Origin: Lysinibacillus xylanilyticus
GTDB taxonomy: Bacteria; Bacillota; Bacilli; Bacillales_A; Planococcaceae
DNA: 64,000 bases
Assembly: GCF_001708185.1 (NCBI RefSeq)
Contig: NZ_MDDN01000005.1
Span: 1 to 64,000, forward strand
Direction of reading: 5' to 3'
Part shown: positions 35,370 through 44,772 of the stretch, one piece after another
Position numbering within the stretch: position 1 is the first letter of the stretch
Layout: the number at the start of each line of letters is the position of its first letter
The notes under the pieces: generated by a model
Told to the model about the DNA's origin: nothing
The model's database searches: none
What the model saw: the letters and a program-made list of their open reading frames with translations, nothing else
Program-made: the position numbers and the translations under genes

Positions 35370-35398
35370 ATTATAAGCATGTTTCTATTCTCAGTCAA
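35370..35398 (-). promoter_or_regulatory. yclN promoter
   Basis: Minus-strand -35 TTGACT (35398-35393), 17-base spacer, -10 TATAAT (35375-35370): nearly ideal sigma-A. Fur-box-like sites flank it on both sides. Confidence 0.88.
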
Positions 35399-35406
35399 CC
35401 TTCAAT

Positions 35407-35421
35407 TGAGAATTGTTATCG
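35407..35421. promoter_or_regulatory. Fur box 2 of the yclN operon
   Basis: TGAGAATTGTTATCG, a weaker match to the same core with three changes, just upstream of the -35 box. Confidence 0.6.
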
Positions 35422-35523
35422 TTTTATTCAAGAAACCATAAAAACCACGCTATAATAACGTAATTTTTGTAGTTTCTATTATTTCCGAGGTTGAATAGCT
35501 CTACATTTCCCATACATATAAAA

Positions 35524-35564
35524 AGGTAATTGAGAATAACATACTAATTCCTTCTCAATTACCT
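35524..35564 (-). terminator. Terminator of the ykvI-like gene
   Basis: AGGTAATTGAGAA / TTCTCAATTACCT hairpin followed by TTTTTA on the minus strand. Confidence 0.88.
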
Positions 35565-35570
35565 CATCAA

Positions 35571-36623
35571 TTAAGCCATTTGTCGAACTCCTCTGAGCCA
35601 TGCAACAACAATAAAAACTACTAAAACAAAACCGACATACCCCATTACAGCATATAACTTTGCTACAAGCGTCGTAAAACCAGCAAGGCTTGCTAAAAAA
35701 CCCAAACCACCAATAAAGACAGCAGCTATTTTAAAACTAGGCCTGCTTGGTTTTAAAAATCTTACCATGAAAGAATAGAACATCCCCACTGCTGTATTAT
35801 AAATCATCCCTAATAGAGAAATTGACATTAGTAGACCGACTAGAGGATGAATCTCATTTGCTAAGACTAGCATCGGTATATCTATACCAACGATTACATT
35901 CATTTTCGCAAGAAGGGAAAGGTTAATAAGCAAAATTAAAGCTCCTAGCAAAATCCCACCAATAACGCCTCCCATCCCTGCCACTTTCTCATTGCGGATA
36001 GATCCACACATAACAGTTAATAGCGAAAAACATACACCGATATTAAAAGACATATACAGTAAGGCCATAACCCACCAACTTTTAGAGCTTGGCTGTGCTT
36101 GCCGTGCAATAACAGCTTGTTCTACAAAAGTTAAATCCATCGTAGCTAATGAATAGACCGCAATGATCGATACAATTGTTAACAGATAAGGTGTGGCAAT
36201 AGCAATAATGTTTATAATGCTTTTCATATTCATCATAACTGTCGCTATTGTAAGTACAATCATGCAAATACTCCCCAGCCAAACTGGCAGTCCAAACATT
36301 TGTTGAAAAGTAGCACCCGCTCCTGCAAACATGATTACTGCTACACCAAATAAGAAGAGCGACAGTAAACAATCCATCACAAAACCTACAGTATTGCCTG
36401 AAATTTGATAAATCAAATCCTTATGTGATTTCGTACGTAGCCTTGAGCTAATTTGTGCAATGCACATCCCTACTAAAGCAAATCCAATCGTAGCAATAAG
36501 TGCACCATAAATTCCATAAAAGCCATAGCTCGTAAAATATAGTACGATTTCCTGTCCTGATGCAAACCCCGCACCGACGATAATTCCTACATAGGCACCA
36601 CCGATTTGCAAACTTTTTTTCAA
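35571..36623 (-). CDS. YkvI-family membrane protein
   Basis: 350-residue, about ten-helix membrane protein of the YkvI family, distant relatives of APC-superfamily transporters. The N-terminal GGAYVGIIVGAGFASGQEIVLYFTSYG has the unwound-helix Gly pattern of such carriers. Later helices include LLYMSFNIGVCFSLLTVMCGS and MIYNTAVGMFYSFMVRF. The substrate is unknown. It is followed upstream by a long dispersed element and has no partner gene. Confidence 0.88.
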   Translation of the reverse strand: MKKSLQIGGAYVGIIVGAGFASGQEIVLYFTSYGFYGIYGALIATIGFALVGMCIAQISSRLRTKSHKDLIYQISGNTVGFVMDCLLSLFLFGVAVIMFAGAGATFQQMFGLPVWLGSICMIVLTIATVMMNMKSIINIIAIATPYLLTIVSIIAVYSLATMDLTFVEQAVIARQAQPSSKSWWVMALLYMSFNIGVCFSLLTVMCGSIRNEKVAGMGGVIGGILLGALILLINLSLLAKMNVIVGIDIPMLVLANEIHPLVGLLMSISLLGMIYNTAVGMFYSFMVRFLKPSRPSFKIAAVFIGGLGFLASLAGFTTLVAKLYAVMGYVGFVLVVFIVVAWLRGVRQMA

Positions 36624-36675
36624 TCAGTTCTCTCCCCGTTTATCCTATTATTGGGATCATCATCAAAACGTGTGG

Positions 36676-37023
36676 TTGATTTCCGTTCCGACTGGGCGCT
36701 TTGTTGTTGCTGTCGTTGCACTTTCGCGCAGATAAACCATTTGCCGCTGTCGCTTCGCTTTCGCGCAGATAAACATTTGCCGCTGTCGCACAGAGCAAAG
36801 CTTCTTGGGGGCGTCCAATGAGTCGCTTGGGCCAACAGATGTTTTTTGCGCGAAAGCGTAGTGCTAACGAAGCGGCAGCAGAGGGTTTTGTTTGTGCGAA
36901 AGCGCAGCGACAGCAACAGCACCGATGTAGGTCACGAAGGCTTTATCACAGGACGTGATGGTTTTATCCTTCGTTCCTCTATCGCTTATCCCCAAGGAGT
37001 CACCCAGCCTCCACTCCAATCAA
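36676..37023 (+). repeat. Dispersed hairpin element, copy A (long form)
   Basis: Starts TTGATTTCCGTTCC-GACTGGGCG and ends CCCAGCC-TCCACTCC-AATCAA. The outer TTGATT/AATCAA pair is perfect; the inner nine-base arm has two mismatches. The middle contains two near-copies of a unit with TTTCGCGCAGATAAAC and, further on, the ACGAAGGC...GCCTTCGT-type hairpin block also seen in copies B and F. Fills most of the gap between ykvI and the racemase operon. Confidence 0.8.
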
Positions 37024-37082
37024 CTAATTTACATAGTAGACATTTTTCCAAAAGTCATTTACAACATTTGGTGATGAACCTA

Positions 37083-38189
37083 TTATTTATAGACCTTCTT
37101 ACTGATTGTTAGCTTATCAATTACCTTCATATTAGGTGTGTATCCAATTCCGGCCGTTTGTGGCACATGAATATAACCATCTTCTACAATTACTTCAGGT
37201 GTAATGATATCCTCATACCAATAATGGCTAGAGCCGGCAGTATCTCCGGGCAATATAAAATTCGTGAGTGATGTTAATGCAATATTATGCGCTCGTCCGA
37301 TTCCCGCCTCTAACATACCGCCACACCAAACAGGAATATTATTCGCTTCGCATAAATCATGAATTCTCCTAGCTTCTGTTAAACCGCCAACACGCCCTAT
37401 TTTGATATTGATCACACCACAACTACCAAGCTCTATCGCTTTTCGAGCATCCTCATAGGAGGTGATGCTTTCATCTAAGCAAATAGGCGTTTTTAACTTT
37501 CTCTGCAGCTTAGCATGATCGACAATATCATCTACCGCTAATGGCTGTTCAATCATTAATAAATTAAATGCATCAAGTTGCTGCAATACATTCATATCAT
37601 CCAATGTATAAGCCGAATTAGCATCTACCATTAATGGTAAATCTGGCATCTCAGCTCGAATAGCACGAATAACTTCTACATCGTGGCCAGGCTTAATTTT
37701 TACTTTTACTCGTTTATAGCCTTTATTTACATGACTTTTTAATAAATCAATTAATGCCTCTGTAGAAGATTGAATACCTACGCTCACGCCTACTTCTATT
37801 CGCTCCTTATCTCCACCTAACGCTTGAGCAAGTGATTGTTTTGTTTGCTGAGCATAAATATCCCATATAGCCCCTTCAATAGAGGCCTTCGCCATGCAAT
37901 TACGACGAATAGTGGAAAACAATGTACTGACTTCATCTGGATGCCCAATCTCTTTATGTAACAAGATGGGTATCAAAAAGTCTTCAAGCATATGCCATGT
38001 TGTTTTTAATGTCTCTTCTGTATACCAAGGCGCTACAAAGGCAACAGCTTCTCCCCATCCTACATTCCCCGATTGATCTTTCGCTTCTATAAGTAAGAAT
38101 TCTTTTTCATCAATTGTGCCAAAACTCGTTGAAAATGGTGCTTTCATAGGCATTTTTATATGTCGCACTGTAATCTGATCTAGTTTCAC
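37083..38189 (-). CDS. N-succinylamino acid racemase / o-succinylbenzoate synthase
   Basis: 368-residue enolase-superfamily enzyme of the NSAR/OSBS group. Signatures: N-terminal capping domain ([11 protein letters not shown]), the catalytic Lys pair KVKIKPG, metal ligands VDANSAY (Asp), IEQPL (Glu) and LDES, and the second Lys in [13 protein letters not shown]-terminal [17 protein letters not shown] follows. The enzymes make o-succinylbenzoate for menaquinone, racemise N-succinylamino acids, or do both. Location with an acyltransferase and an M20 deacylase, not with men genes, favours the racemase role. Start GTG with AAGGAG upstream. Third gene of the operon. Confidence 0.9.
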   Translation of the reverse strand: MKLDQITVRHIKMPMKAPFSTSFGTIDEKEFLLIEAKDQSGNVGWGEAVAFVAPWYTEETLKTTWHMLEDFLIPILLHKEIGHPDEVSTLFSTIRRNCMAKASIEGAIWDIYAQQTKQSLAQALGGDKERIEVGVSVGIQSSTEALIDLLKSHVNKGYKRVKVKIKPGHDVEVIRAIRAEMPDLPLMVDANSAYTLDDMNVLQQLDAFNLLMIEQPLAVDDIVDHAKLQRKLKTPICLDESITSYEDARKAIELGSCGVINIKIGRVGGLTEARRIHDLCEANNIPVWCGGMLEAGIGRAHNIALTSLTNFILPGDTAGSSHYWYEDIITPEVIVEDGYIHVPQTAGIGYTPNMKVIDKLTISKKVYK

Positions 38190-38211
38190 AAAAATTCACT
38201 CCTTATCCTTA

Positions 38212-39036
38212 TTATAAAGCTAATAAGGAGCGTCTGACTAACAGATAGCTATGCACATATTCATCATGCTTCTTCATTCGAACTATCGCATAATTTTGGT
38301 CAAATAATGTCGTTAAAATAGTACGAACTTTATAACGCCAGTCCTCCGCAAGCTTAGGACTCTCTACTTTTATCTTTTGTAAAAATTGAGGAATAGGTAA
38401 TAAATAGGCGTCCTTATAAAAGGATTGATCTCGCTGAAATTCACTATCAATATCGAGTACAGGTAAACCATCCACCGTCAAAGACCACGATACAATTCCT
38501 TCAGCTTCTTCTTCCAATTCGTCCAGGGAATCCTCCATCTGATCGCGTTCAATCCACCACTCTATTACAATACGATCTGAAGGTAGTCCCTCGTTAAAAT
38601 CATCCTGGAGTGGACCATAATAATCATTTTCATACTGATAACTAAAAGCATTGAGCTTCAAAAATGATAAATTAGCCATCCGTGCTTCTAGCGGATCAAA
38701 TAGCCATCGCACAAGTTGAAATCCATGTTCTTTTGCATATTCCTGCTGGGCATGCTTTAATAATTCACCTACACCTTGTTCACGATATGTTTTCTCCACC
38801 CCAATCATGTGTGAGTGTAAATACATCATCCCTTCACGGCAACCAACAAAACAATAATTAAAGCCAATTAGCTTTTCACCCAAATATGCCCCAAGCACAA
38901 GTCCACCATTTTGTACAACTGCTAACAATTGATGCAAGGGAATAGCCTGACTCCCCCAAATTTCCGCGTTCAAAGTTTGTACTTTCGCAATCTCTGTAGA
39001 TGTCATTATTTTTTGTATGCGCACTCTTTTTAACAT
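38212..39036 (-). CDS. GNAT-fold N-acyltransferase (probable amino-acid N-succinyltransferase)
   Basis: 274-residue acyltransferase. The CoA loop is seen in VEKTYREQGVGELLKHAQQEYAKEHGF, with WLFDPLEARMANLSFLKLNAFSYQYENDYYGPL after it. This is the large-GNAT arrangement found beside racemases of the NSAR group in Geobacillus and Bacillus, where a partner N-succinylates D-amino acids. RBS AAAGGAGGG before ATG; the start overlaps the deacylase stop by one base (TAATG). The acyl donor and substrate are inferred from context. Confidence 0.82.
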   Translation of the reverse strand: MLKRVRIQKIMTSTEIAKVQTLNAEIWGSQAIPLHQLLAVVQNGGLVLGAYLGEKLIGFNYCFVGCREGMMYLHSHMIGVEKTYREQGVGELLKHAQQEYAKEHGFQLVRWLFDPLEARMANLSFLKLNAFSYQYENDYYGPLQDDFNEGLPSDRIVIEWWIERDQMEDSLDELEEEAEGIVSWSLTVDGLPVLDIDSEFQRDQSFYKDAYLLPIPQFLQKIKVESPKLAEDWRYKVRTILTTLFDQNYAIVRMKKHDEYVHSYLLVRRSLLAL

Positions 39037-40181
39037 TATGCTGAACCCTCCTTTGTTTTCCCCGATGCCAGCGCTAACAATACTGCTCTTGTAAGGATCT
39101 CAACTCCTGTTACTAGCCTTGCCTGCTTAAATTTCATCTTTGGATGATGTAATCCTGGTGTTAACCCACAGCCTAAACCTAACATTGTAGATTTTAAATG
39201 CGGCCTTTGAACGGCATAATGATGAAAATCTTCCCCTCCTGGTGTACGTACTGGCTTTCTTAGTTTCGACAGCCCCACCGCTTGGACAATTGCCTGTTCC
39301 ATAATATTTTGAGCAGTTAGGTCTACCTCAGCTGCTACTACATTTGCTACAGTACGTAATTCAATCTGTACCTTATACAAAAGCTTAGCGGAGTCAATGA
39401 CTCGCTTTACTCCTTGGGCAAGGGCATCCATCACATCATTTTTTTGAGCGCGAATATCAATGGTGAACGATGCATTACCAGGAATAATATTGCCAGCGTC
39501 TCCTCCAGCTTGGAATTTTGTCATCTTAATTGATACTGGAACCATTGGATCTGTATGAATCGTTCTTAAATCCTCGATAATAGTCGCCCCTACCTCAATC
39601 GCATTTACGCCGAGATGCGGTCTTGCAGCATGGGCATCTTCTCCAATAATTTCTCCTTCGAGCAATCGAGAGGCTCCATGATACAACGCAGCACAATATG
39701 TACCATCTTCAAGCTCATGAACAGGTCTTACATGAACACCAAATAAAAAGTCTAAATCATCAATGATTCCTTCTTTTAAAACAGCTAAAGCACCTGTCCC
39801 TTTTTCTTCAGCAGGTTGAAAAATAACACGAATTGTACCGTTGAATGATGGAGCAAGCTCTTTCAAAAGTAATAGCGCACCAATTGCCATCGTCATATGA
39901 CCATCATGCCCACAGGAGTGATTCGCCCGAAATTCGCCATCTACCTCCTGCCATAGCGCGTCAATGTCCGTACGCAAACCAACTTTAGGCTCACCATTTC
40001 CCACATCAACATAAAGCCCTGTAATGTTTTTAAAGCGCACCGGCGAAAAACCTTCACGTGTTAGTAAATCAAAAATATAATTTGTGGTTTCTACCTCATG
40101 CCAGCTTATTTCCGCATTCGCGTGTAAATACGTGAAAATCTCCATTAATCTCGGCCTCAAACGATCCAAAGCTTCCTTCAC
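39036..40181 (-). CDS. M20-family amidohydrolase / N-acyl-L-amino acid deacylase
   Basis: 381-residue zinc-dependent amidohydrolase of the M20D (aminoacylase/HipO-like) family. Metal and catalytic motifs: RTDIDALWQEVDGEFRANHSCGHDGHM, QPAEEKGTGALAVLKEG, GVHVRP and the dimerisation domain with HAARPHLGVNAIEVGA. Near the C terminus is GGEDFHHYA. Start GTG preceded by GGGGG. First gene of a three-gene operon with the GNAT acyltransferase and the NSAR/OSBS enzyme; it should release the free L-amino acid. Confidence 0.88.
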   Translation of the reverse strand: MKEALDRLRPRLMEIFTYLHANAEISWHEVETTNYIFDLLTREGFSPVRFKNITGLYVDVGNGEPKVGLRTDIDALWQEVDGEFRANHSCGHDGHMTMAIGALLLLKELAPSFNGTIRVIFQPAEEKGTGALAVLKEGIIDDLDFLFGVHVRPVHELEDGTYCAALYHGASRLLEGEIIGEDAHAARPHLGVNAIEVGATIIEDLRTIHTDPMVPVSIKMTKFQAGGDAGNIIPGNASFTIDIRAQKNDVMDALAQGVKRVIDSAKLLYKVQIELRTVANVVAAEVDLTAQNIMEQAIVQAVGLSKLRKPVRTPGGEDFHHYAVQRPHLKSTMLGLGCGLTPGLHHPKMKFKQARLVTGVEILTRAVLLALASGKTKEGSA

Positions 40182-40420
40182 AGCGCCAACCCCCTGAATT
40201 TTCGTACTATTAAGATTATTATAACTAAAATAAAATCTTTTCTACAAACTTATACCCACATTCAGCAAATCTATTACACGATAAAATCAATCACTTTCAG
40301 ATTGTGATAAATTGATCCCATCTATAAAGCTGGATTCATTTCCGTTCCGACTCAGCTCTATCGTAAAGCGTCCGATGAGCTGCTTGGAGCAACACGCGGG
40401 GTTTGCGCGAAAGCGTAGCG

Positions 40421-40632
40421 GCGGCGACAGATCGGGGTTGAGGCGAAGCGTAGCGGTAGCAAACAGATGGTGGTTGGGGCGAAGCGTAGCGGTGGCAACA
40501 GATGGCGGTTGGGGCGAAGCGTAGCGGCGGCAACAGATGGCGGTTGGGGCGAAGCGTAGCGGTGGCAACGGATGGTGGTTGGGGCGAAGCGTAGCGGTGG
40601 CAACGGATGGTGGTTGGGGCGAAAGCGTAGCG
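40421..40632 (+). repeat. Tandem array, 35-bp unit, about six copies
   Basis: Unit of the form GCGAAGCGTAGCGGTGGCAAC-AGATGGTGGTTGGG, with small changes between copies. The unit shares GCGAAAGCG-AGCG-GCAACA with the middle of copy A. 35 is not a multiple of three, so no reading frame is kept across it. Confidence 0.88.
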
Positions 40633-40704
40633 GTGGCAACGCGATGTTGGTCACGAAGGTATTATCACTGGACGTGATGCTTTATGATGTTCTATTTAAT
40701 AGTT

Positions 40705-41489
40705 AATCCGTCACTTTGGCTCTTCTTTCCGTCGCTTCAATGGTTCTATCCGTCACCTTAGCTCTTCTTTCCGTCGCTCTGAGTTCTTTCCGTCACCTCG
40801 GCTTTTCTTTCCGTCGCTTCGATAGTTCTATCCGTCACCTCGGCTCTTCTTTCCGTCGCTCTGAGTTCTATCCGTCACCTTGGCTTTTCTTTCCGTCGCT
40901 TCGATAGTTCTATCCGTCACCTCAACTCTTCTTTCCGTCGCTCTGAGTTCTATCCGTCACCTTGGCTTTTCTTTCCGTCGCTTCGATGGTTCTATCCGTC
41001 ACCTCAGCTCTTCTTTCCGTCGCTCTGAGTTCTATCCGTCACCTTGGCTTTTCTTTCCGTCGCTTCAATGGTTCTATCCGTCGCTTCAACTCTTCTTTCC
41101 GTCGCTCTGAGTTCTATCCGTCACTTTGGCTCTTCTTTCTGTCGCTCTGAGTTCTATCCGTCACCTCGGCTCTTCTTTCCGTCGCTTCAATGGTTCTATC
41201 CGTCACCTTGGCTTTTCTTCCCGTCGCTTCAATGGCTCTATCCGTCACCTTAGCTCTTCTTTCCGTCGCTCTGAGTTCTATCCGTCACCTTAGCTCTTCT
41301 TTCCGTCGCTTCAATGGTTCTATCCGTCACCTCGGCTCTTCTTTCCGTCGCTCTGAGTTCTATCCGTCACTTTGGCTCTTCTTTCCGTCGCTTCGATAGT
41401 TCTATCCGTCACCTTGGCTCTTCTTTCCGTCGCTCTGAGTTCTTTCCGTCGCTTCGATAGCTCTATCCGTCACTTTAGCTCTTCTATTC
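40705..41489 (+). repeat. Tandem array, 82-bp period (40+42), about 19 half-units
   Basis: Alternating half-units built on TTCTATCCGTCACCTTGGC and TCTTCTTTCCGTCGCTTCGA (the other type has CTCTGAG). Copies of the pair begin exactly 82 bases apart over much of the array (for example 40880, 40962, 41044). Open frames across it shift phase with each 82-bp period, so it is not coding. Confidence 0.93.
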
Positions 41490-41532
41490 TCCACTCCAGC
41501 TCTTCTAAATGTTTCATGCCCCTTAATACAAA

Positions 41533-41576
41533 AAAGGTGCAAGTACAGTTATTTGAATAACTGTACTCACACCTTT
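41533..41576 (-). terminator. Terminator of the POT transporter gene
   Basis: AAAGGTG-GAGTACAGTTATT hairpin with complementary arm AATAACTGTACT, followed by T on the minus strand. Confidence 0.9.
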
Positions 41577-41579
41577 TAA

Positions 41580-43067
41580 TTAGTTAATACCTCGCATAGC
41601 TTTTGAAATGATAGGCGAAAGTAATAATATTATAATCCCTAAAACAATAGATAAGAAACCTAAGAAGCCGAAGTAAGTGAATTCGCTTACCGCTTCATAA
41701 ACCTTAACAAGCTGTGCGTTAATAGCTTGCGCTGCGGCACTTGTTAAAAACCAAAGTGACATTGTTTGTGCAGCAAAAGCCTTTGGAGCCAATTTTGTAG
41801 TGGCTGATAACCCTACTGGAGATAATAATAGCTCCCCAACTACAACTAAGAAGAATGACAGTACTAACCACCATGGACTTACTAAAGTTTCTCCACCTGA
41901 TAAATATGCTGGAATCATCATAACTAAGAATGATAATCCTGCGAAGAATAACGAAAATGCAAATTTACGAGGTGTAGATGGTTGTTTATCACCCAATTTT
42001 AACCATAACATTGCAAATAATGGCGCCAACGTAATGACGAATAATGGGTTTAATGATTGGAACCATGAAGATTGAAGCTGGAAGCCGCCAATATTCAACT
42101 GTGTACGTGAATCAGCATACGTAGCTAAAATTGTAGCGCCCTGCTCCTGGATTGCCCAAAACATCACTGCTGATAAAAACAACGGAATATATGCAAGTAG
42201 ACGAGACTTCTCATCTTTTGTTGTTTTTTCACTGCGATACATAACAATAAAGAACACTGTTGGAATGATAATCCCAAGAGCTGTAATAATTAAACTAAAA
42301 ACATCCACTGTCAATACACCAGTTTTAATGCCAATACCACCTACGATGATGATCAGTAAAGCAGCAATTGCGAATCGTGTAAAGACTTTTTTTCGCTCTT
42401 CAGGCTTTAATGGATTGTTTACTTGTAAGCCTGCTACACCTAGATATTTTTTCTCTGTTAATTTATATACAATTAAACCAATTAACATCCCTAACCCTGC
42501 TACACCGAAGCCAAGGTGGAAACTATACTTTTGTCCAATTGTTCCGACAATAAATGGTGCAATGAATGCTCCCATATTAATACCCATATAGAAAATTGAA
42601 AAACCTGCATCACGACGATTATCAGCTTCAGCATAAATATCTCCAACAACGCTAGAAACATTCGGTTTTAATAAGCCTGTCCCGATGACAATAAAGGCCA
42701 TTGAAGCAAATAACATGCCCACACCACCAGGTAACGCTAGCAGTAAATGACCAATCATAATGAACACGCCACCATAGAAGATAGTTCTACGTGTACCTAA
42801 CAGTCGATCGGCAATCCAGCCACCAATTATTCCCGACATGTAAACAAGTGAGCCGTAGATGGCCATAATGGAGTTCGCTGTTCCACGATCCAGACCTAGA
42901 CCGCCTTCATTCAATTCATAATACATAAAGAAAATCAGAATTGCTCGCATACCGTAGTATGAGAATCGTTCCCAAAATTCTGTGAAAAATAATGTAAAGA
43001 GCCCTTTAGGGTGTCCGACAAAGCCATTTTGAGGGACGGATTTTACAATTTCATCTTTAGTAGACAT
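41580..43067 (-). CDS. POT-family di-/tripeptide:proton symporter
   Basis: About 495-residue, 12-14-helix peptide transporter (POT/PTR2 family, DtpT-like). Signatures: FFTEFWERFSYYGMRAILIFFM (the ExxERFxYY motif on helix 1), GGWIADRLLGTRRTIFYGG and the second PTR2 signature FSIFYMGINMGAFIAPFIVG. The start is ATG 43067, with GGGAGAGG about 8 bases upstream; the frame extends 24 bases further to an ATG lacking a ribosome site. Monocistronic. Confidence 0.93.
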   Translation of the reverse strand: MSTKDEIVKSVPQNGFVGHPKGLFTLFFTEFWERFSYYGMRAILIFFMYYELNEGGLGLDRGTANSIMAIYGSLVYMSGIIGGWIADRLLGTRRTIFYGGVFIMIGHLLLALPGGVGMLFASMAFIVIGTGLLKPNVSSVVGDIYAEADNRRDAGFSIFYMGINMGAFIAPFIVGTIGQKYSFHLGFGVAGLGMLIGLIVYKLTEKKYLGVAGLQVNNPLKPEERKKVFTRFAIAALLIIIVGGIGIKTGVLTVDVFSLIITALGIIIPTVFFIVMYRSEKTTKDEKSRLLAYIPLFLSAVMFWAIQEQGATILATYADSRTQLNIGGFQLQSSWFQSLNPLFVITLAPLFAMLWLKLGDKQPSTPRKFAFSLFFAGLSFLVMMIPAYLSGGETLVSPWWLVLSFFLVVVGELLLSPVGLSATTKLAPKAFAAQTMSLWFLTSAAAQAINAQLVKVYEAVSEFTYFGFLGFLSIVLGIIILLLSPIISKAMRGIN

Positions 43068-43426
43068 AAAAATATCCTCTCCCAATTTCATTATTTAATA
43101 AAAATATTATTACCCATTGATAAGGATAAAAAACTTTGTTTTATCATACTAAAGTGTTTTAAAAACTTTTTCAAGAGTTTTAAAAAATGTTGAAAATTTA
43201 TCACTTTTCTATAAATTCTGAACGTTTTTCCTGCAATTATACCAAAACCATTGATATTCCTAAGTTTCTTTACTCCTTGATACCCACTAAATTACAAACC
43301 TCACATAAAATTATTCTAAAATACATTATAGTCAGATTTTTCGTTATTTTAACAAACTAGCTAGGATTATCTAAAATTTCATGCACCGCGACATAAAACT
43401 GCTTTCACGACGACGCATTTTAACAA
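43068..43426. other. Intergenic region between POT gene and hflX terminator
   Basis: AT-rich and without a recognisable gene, repeat or strong hairpin. The promoter of the POT gene must lie in its left part. Confidence 0.35.
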
Positions 43427-43464
43427 AAAAAGCATGCTAGAAGCGAAGTACCTCTGGCATACTT
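43427..43464 (-). terminator. Terminator of hflX
   Basis: AAAGTATGCCAGA / TCTAGCATGCTTT imperfect hairpin followed by T on the minus strand. Confidence 0.75.
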
Positions 43465-43485
43465 TTAGATCAATGATGTAGTTGA

Positions 43486-44772
43486 TTATTTAATTACATA
43501 TTGCTGATATTTTGCATAATCCGCTTCTTTTACCTCTAGTGTTAGTAACGTACCATTTTCTTCATATGCTGTTTCATAGACAGAGGCATGTTCATTTAAA
43601 TAAGATACAATATTCCCCTGTTCATACGGAATAAGCATTTTACATGTTATATAATCAGAGAAAATATGCTGACGTATCATTTGCAGTAATTCCTCTAATC
43701 CAATCCCTTGCTTCGCTGAGATCCAAATATTATCACCGCTGACAACAGGGTATGGGACGTTTGCTATATCAGCTTTATTATATACATAAATTGTCGGAAT
43801 CCCCTCAACACCGACCGCTTTAAGCGTTTCATTTGTTACTTCCATCATAAAGCCATGCTCAGAATTAGAAACATCCACAACATGTAGTAATAAGTCGGCA
43901 TCACGAGCTTCTTCTAATGTTGAGCGGAACGCCTTTACTAGATGGTGTGGTAGTTTGCTGACGAAACCAACTGTATCTGTTAATAAGAATGTCTTTTTAT
44001 CTGGCAATTCTATTTGACGGACAGATGTTTCAAGTGTGGCAAAAAGCATATCCTTTTCAAACACTTGTTTATGATCTTCTTGCCCTATCTTAGCAAGTAG
44101 CTGATTCATAATAGTTGACTTACCAGCATTCGTATAACCAACAATGGAAACGACAGGGATAGCGTTTTTGCGTCGTTGCTTACGCTGCGTCTCTCGTTGT
44201 TCCTTTACATGCTCTAGCTCCTTCTTAATTTTCGTAATCTGATCCTCAATTTTCCGACGGTCTAGTTCTAGTTTTGTCTCACCAGCACCACGGTTTTTAA
44301 AGCCACCACCTGTGCCACCACCTTGACGGCTGAGCGACGCATGCAAGCCGACTAATCGCGGTAGCATATATTGCAATTGAGCTAACTCGACCTGCATCTG
44401 TGCTTCACGTGTTTTAGCACGACGTCCAAAAATATCCAAAATCAACATTGTTCTATCAATAACCTTCGTTTCTAAATCACGCTCTAAATTACGGATTTGT
44501 GAAGGTGATAATTCATCATTAAAAATCACTAAATTCGCTTGTGCTTCATCATAAAAGTTTTTTATTTCTTCAATTTTACCAGTACCAACATAATGAGATG
44601 GCGTAATGCGCTCTAAATTTTGCGTGATAATGCCAGCAACTTCAACATTTAAAGCTTCAGCTAAATTTTTCAGCTCCTCCATTGAATAATCAAAATGCTC
44701 ATCATTCCGTAAATTTACGCCAACCAAAATGGCTTTTTCCAATAAAATATCTACTTCTTTAATTCTATCCAT
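43486..44772 (-). CDS. hflX: Ribosome-associated GTPase HflX
   Basis: About 428-residue GTPase that binds 50S subunits and splits or rescues stalled ribosomes. The N-terminal HflX domain (GVNLRNDEHFDYSMEELKNLAEAL, HYVGTGKIEEI, FNDELSPSQIRNLE, DRTMLILDIFGRRA) is followed by a glycine-rich linker (SRQGGGTGGGFKNRGAGETKLE) and coiled coil. The G domain has G1 GYTNAGKST, G3 DTVGF and G4 NKAD. ATG 44772 is chosen because GGGAGG lies 7 bases before it; the longer frame to 44823 adds residues without homology. Confidence 0.95.
   Translation of the reverse strand: MDRIKEVDILLEKAILVGVNLRNDEHFDYSMEELKNLAEALNVEVAGIITQNLERITPSHYVGTGKIEEIKNFYDEAQANLVIFNDELSPSQIRNLERDLETKVIDRTMLILDIFGRRAKTREAQMQVELAQLQYMLPRLVGLHASLSRQGGGTGGGFKNRGAGETKLELDRRKIEDQITKIKKELEHVKEQRETQRKQRRKNAIPVVSIVGYTNAGKSTIMNQLLAKIGQEDHKQVFEKDMLFATLETSVRQIELPDKKTFLLTDTVGFVSKLPHHLVKAFRSTLEEARDADLLLHVVDVSNSEHGFMMEVTNETLKAVGVEGIPTIYVYNKADIANVPYPVVSGDNIWISAKQGIGLEELLQMIRQHIFSDYITCKMLIPYEQGNIVSYLNEHASVYETAYEENGTLLTLEVKEADYAKYQQYVIK

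Larger units (their letters stand above)
40335..41510 (+). repeat. Dispersed hairpin element, copy E, expanded by tandem arrays
   Basis: Left end TTCATTTCCGTTCC-GACTCAGCTC (40335) and an inner block with CACGAAGG...TATCAC...GACGTGATGC (40651-40683) belong to the long form of the element. A right-end-like TCTCCACTCCAGCTC occurs at 41490-41505. Between them lie the 35-bp array (40421-40632) and the 82-bp array (40705-41489). Interpretation as one expanded element is inference. Confidence 0.6.

Noticed and set aside
36620-36922. 100-residue minus-strand frame upstream of ykvI
   Set aside because: It consists of element copy A sequence, low complexity with many Arg and Ser, and has no RBS.
40716-41560. 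Series of overlapping open frames (60-76 residues) with LSVTLALLSVALSS-type repeats
   Set aside because: They are readings of the 82-bp tandem array. The period is not a multiple of three, so the frame shifts at every unit, and no ribosome site or terminator fits.
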